Source: Chitinophaga pinensis (GTDB lineage Bacteria; Bacteroidota; Bacteroidia; NS11-12g; UBA955). Taken from it: a DNA stretch of 37,068 nt. Shown in pieces: positions 35,456-37,068 of the stretch (its first letter is position 1; every line of letters begins with the position of its first letter). The position numbers and the translations under genes were made by a program. The stretch is from NCBI GenBank assembly GCA_945863965.1, contig CAMBBZ010000005.1, positions 1 to 37,068 on the forward strand. Reading direction: 5' to 3'. The notes under the pieces were generated by a model that did not search any database, was not told where the DNA came from, and saw only the letters and a program-made list of their open reading frames with translations.

Positions 35456-36988
35456 ATGAGTATGGAATTTCAACCAGAAGTAACCCTAGACAAAATCATA
35501 AAAGTGATTGGTGTAGGTGGCGGAGGAAATAATGCAGTAAACTACATGTATAAGCAAGGTATTGAAGGCGTAGATTTCTACGTATGCAATACCGATATTC
35601 AAGCCCTGCGACACAGCCCCGTACCCAACCGTTTGCAACTCGGAATTAACCTAACCTCAGGATTAGGGGCGGGTTCATCGGCTAAATGCGGAGAAGAAGC
35701 CGCTTTAGAAAGCGAAAAGGCCATAGAGGAAATGCTTTCTGATGGTACCCGTATGGTCTTTATTACCGCAGGATTTGGTGGTGGAACCGGAACTGGAGCC
35801 GCGCCGGTAATTGCGAGTATTGCCAAACGATTGAATATTTTAACCGTGGGTATTGTAACGCTACCCTTCAGCGACGAAGGACAAGAGCGTCAAAAACAAG
35901 CAATGGAGGGGGTAGAACGCATACGTCCGCACGTTGATGCCCTAATTACCGTTTCTAACGACAGTATCGTTAATATGTTTGGCGATTTAACTTTCTTAGA
36001 AGCGTTTGCACAAGCCGATAATATATTGTGTACCGCTGCTAGAGGTATCGCGGAAATTATATTCAAAACCGGACACTTAAACGTTGATTTTAAGGACGTA
36101 GAAACCGCCATGGCCAACAGCGGACGCGCACTTATGGGTACAGGGCGTTCGGGTGGTGAAAACAGAGCTAGAGAAGCCGTAACCGCTGCCATTAAAAGTC
36201 CCCTTTTGGATAACACTAAGATATACGGATCGAAACATATCTTAATCAATATTTCTTACGGTGCCAAAGCCCCTACATTGAGTGAGACCCGGACAATTAT
36301 GCACTTCTTACAAGAGGAATCCGGCCATTCTGCAACCGTAAAAATGGGCATCACATTGGATGAAAGTCTGAAAGACGAAATAGCCGTAACGGTAATTGCC
36401 ACCGGATTTGAAGGTTATGCAACCGACAAGAATCCTGTGATGGAAACCGAACAACGCAGTCCTATAATTGAATCCTATCCCTTAATCAATCAAGAAACCG
36501 ACGATATCATTATTGAAGACTTGAACGATACCAGTATTGCAATGCCTCCCATTCGAGCCAATGACAGTTTTGATTCTCCGACAATGATGGCCCCTCAATC
36601 CGCACCCAGTCCGGAATTAACGCCAGACATATCAGAGATATTCAGAAATTTCGAAGCCGATGAGAAACCTGCGCCTATTACCCATACCAACGTGCAGTCT
36701 CAACCCGTTTTACCTAATAGGAATGAAATACCCCAAGCCCGTCAACCAGAAATGCCTGTTCGGGCAAACATGGGCGGAAATAAGCAGCGTGTTAACCACG
36801 TAGGTATTATTCATGATAATGATATGAATATACCCGCCTATAAACGACGTAATATCGAATTGGCGAGTGCACCGGCTAGTACCTCGAGCCATGTAGAAAA
36901 GCTGAATATATCACAGCGTACAGATGGCGGAGCCGAACCTACATTCCAATTCACTCCCAATAAAATGTTGCACGACAACGTCGACTAA
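35456..36988 (+). CDS. ftsZ: cell division protein FtsZ
   Basis: IGVGGGGNNAVNYM, tubulin signature FITAGFGGGTGTGAAPVIA, long C-terminal linker, C-terminal peptide-like NIPAYKRRNIEL, terminal LHDNVD. Confidence 0.97.
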   Translation: MSMEFQPEVTLDKIIKVIGVGGGGNNAVNYMYKQGIEGVDFYVCNTDIQALRHSPVPNRLQLGINLTSGLGAGSSAKCGEEAALESEKAIEEMLSDGTRMVFITAGFGGGTGTGAAPVIASIAKRLNILTVGIVTLPFSDEGQERQKQAMEGVERIRPHVDALITVSNDSIVNMFGDLTFLEAFAQADNILCTAARGIAEIIFKTGHLNVDFKDVETAMANSGRALMGTGRSGGENRAREAVTAAIKSPLLDNTKIYGSKHILINISYGAKAPTLSETRTIMHFLQEESGHSATVKMGITLDESLKDEIAVTVIATGFEGYATDKNPVMETEQRSPIIESYPLINQETDDIIIEDLNDTSIAMPPIRANDSFDSPTMMAPQSAPSPELTPDISEIFRNFEADEKPAPITHTNVQSQPVLPNRNEIPQARQPEMPVRANMGGNKQRVNHVGIIHDNDMNIPAYKRRNIELASAPASTSSHVEKLNISQRTDGGAEPTFQFTPNKMLHDNVD

Positions 36989-37014
36989 AATATTCATTGT
37001 GTACTTGTTGTTAG

Positions 37015-37049
37015 AAAGGGCTGTCTTAATAAGGCGGCCTTTTTGTTTT
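37015..37049 (+). terminator. intrinsic terminator downstream of ftsZ / dcw cluster
   Basis: AAAGGgCTGTCTT-aat-AAGGCGGCCTTTTTGTTTT hairpin (G:U pairs and one bulge) followed by a T-rich tract, 27 bp after the ftsZ stop. Confidence 0.7.
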
Positions 37050-37068
37050 GAACGAGAATCGTGAACTA

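Noticed and set aside
35599-36249. Antisense ORFs opposite ftsZ (35599..35826, 35890..36249)
   Set aside because: Typical antisense shadows of a highly conserved gene; no independent support.
1-37068. Novel multi-gene system (defence, secretion, biosynthetic), CRISPR array or mobile element
   Set aside because: Looked for spaced repeats, transposase/integrase motifs, toxin-antitoxin pairs and nuclease-like ORFs; almost all long ORFs belong to recognised housekeeping families. No support for a new system, only for the regulatory observations listed.

Overview
The window is a chromosomal segment from a Bacteroidota (Flavobacteriia-like) genome and is almost entirely housekeeping. From left to right it holds: the 3' end of metG; a DUF4175-like membrane/coiled-coil protein; a TrmH/SpoU rRNA/tRNA methyltransferase; a divergent Omp85-family lipoprotein (TamL-like); clpC; a 328-aa uncharacterised protein; dnaB; degP/htrA; a divergent ECF sigma factor plus putative anti-sigma factor leading into dapF; a T9SS-secreted beta-propeller protein; lipA; a predicted outer-membrane protein; and a complete Bacteroidota-type dcw cluster (mraZ-rsmH-ftsL-ftsI-murE-mraY-murD-ftsW-murG-murC-ftsQ-ftsA-ftsZ). 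I saw no CRISPR array, transposon, rRNA, tRNA or obvious defence or biosynthetic system, and I do not claim a new gene system. The most interesting signals are regulatory: (1) a 10-bp-periodic TGGGN/TGGNN array upstream of mraZ, matching and possibly extending the known MraZ operator; (2) an exact DnaA-box 9-mer (TTATCCACA) inside that array; (3) a recurring TAnnTTTG -7-like element only 4-10 nt upstream of many start codons, suggesting near-leaderless transcripts, including one in front of a 20-codon ORF in the mraZ leader; (4) an ECF sigma/anti-sigma pair divergent from degP and co-directional with dapF, with an inverted repeat in the intergenic region; (5) a 50-bp near-perfect tandem duplication of the metG 3' end.
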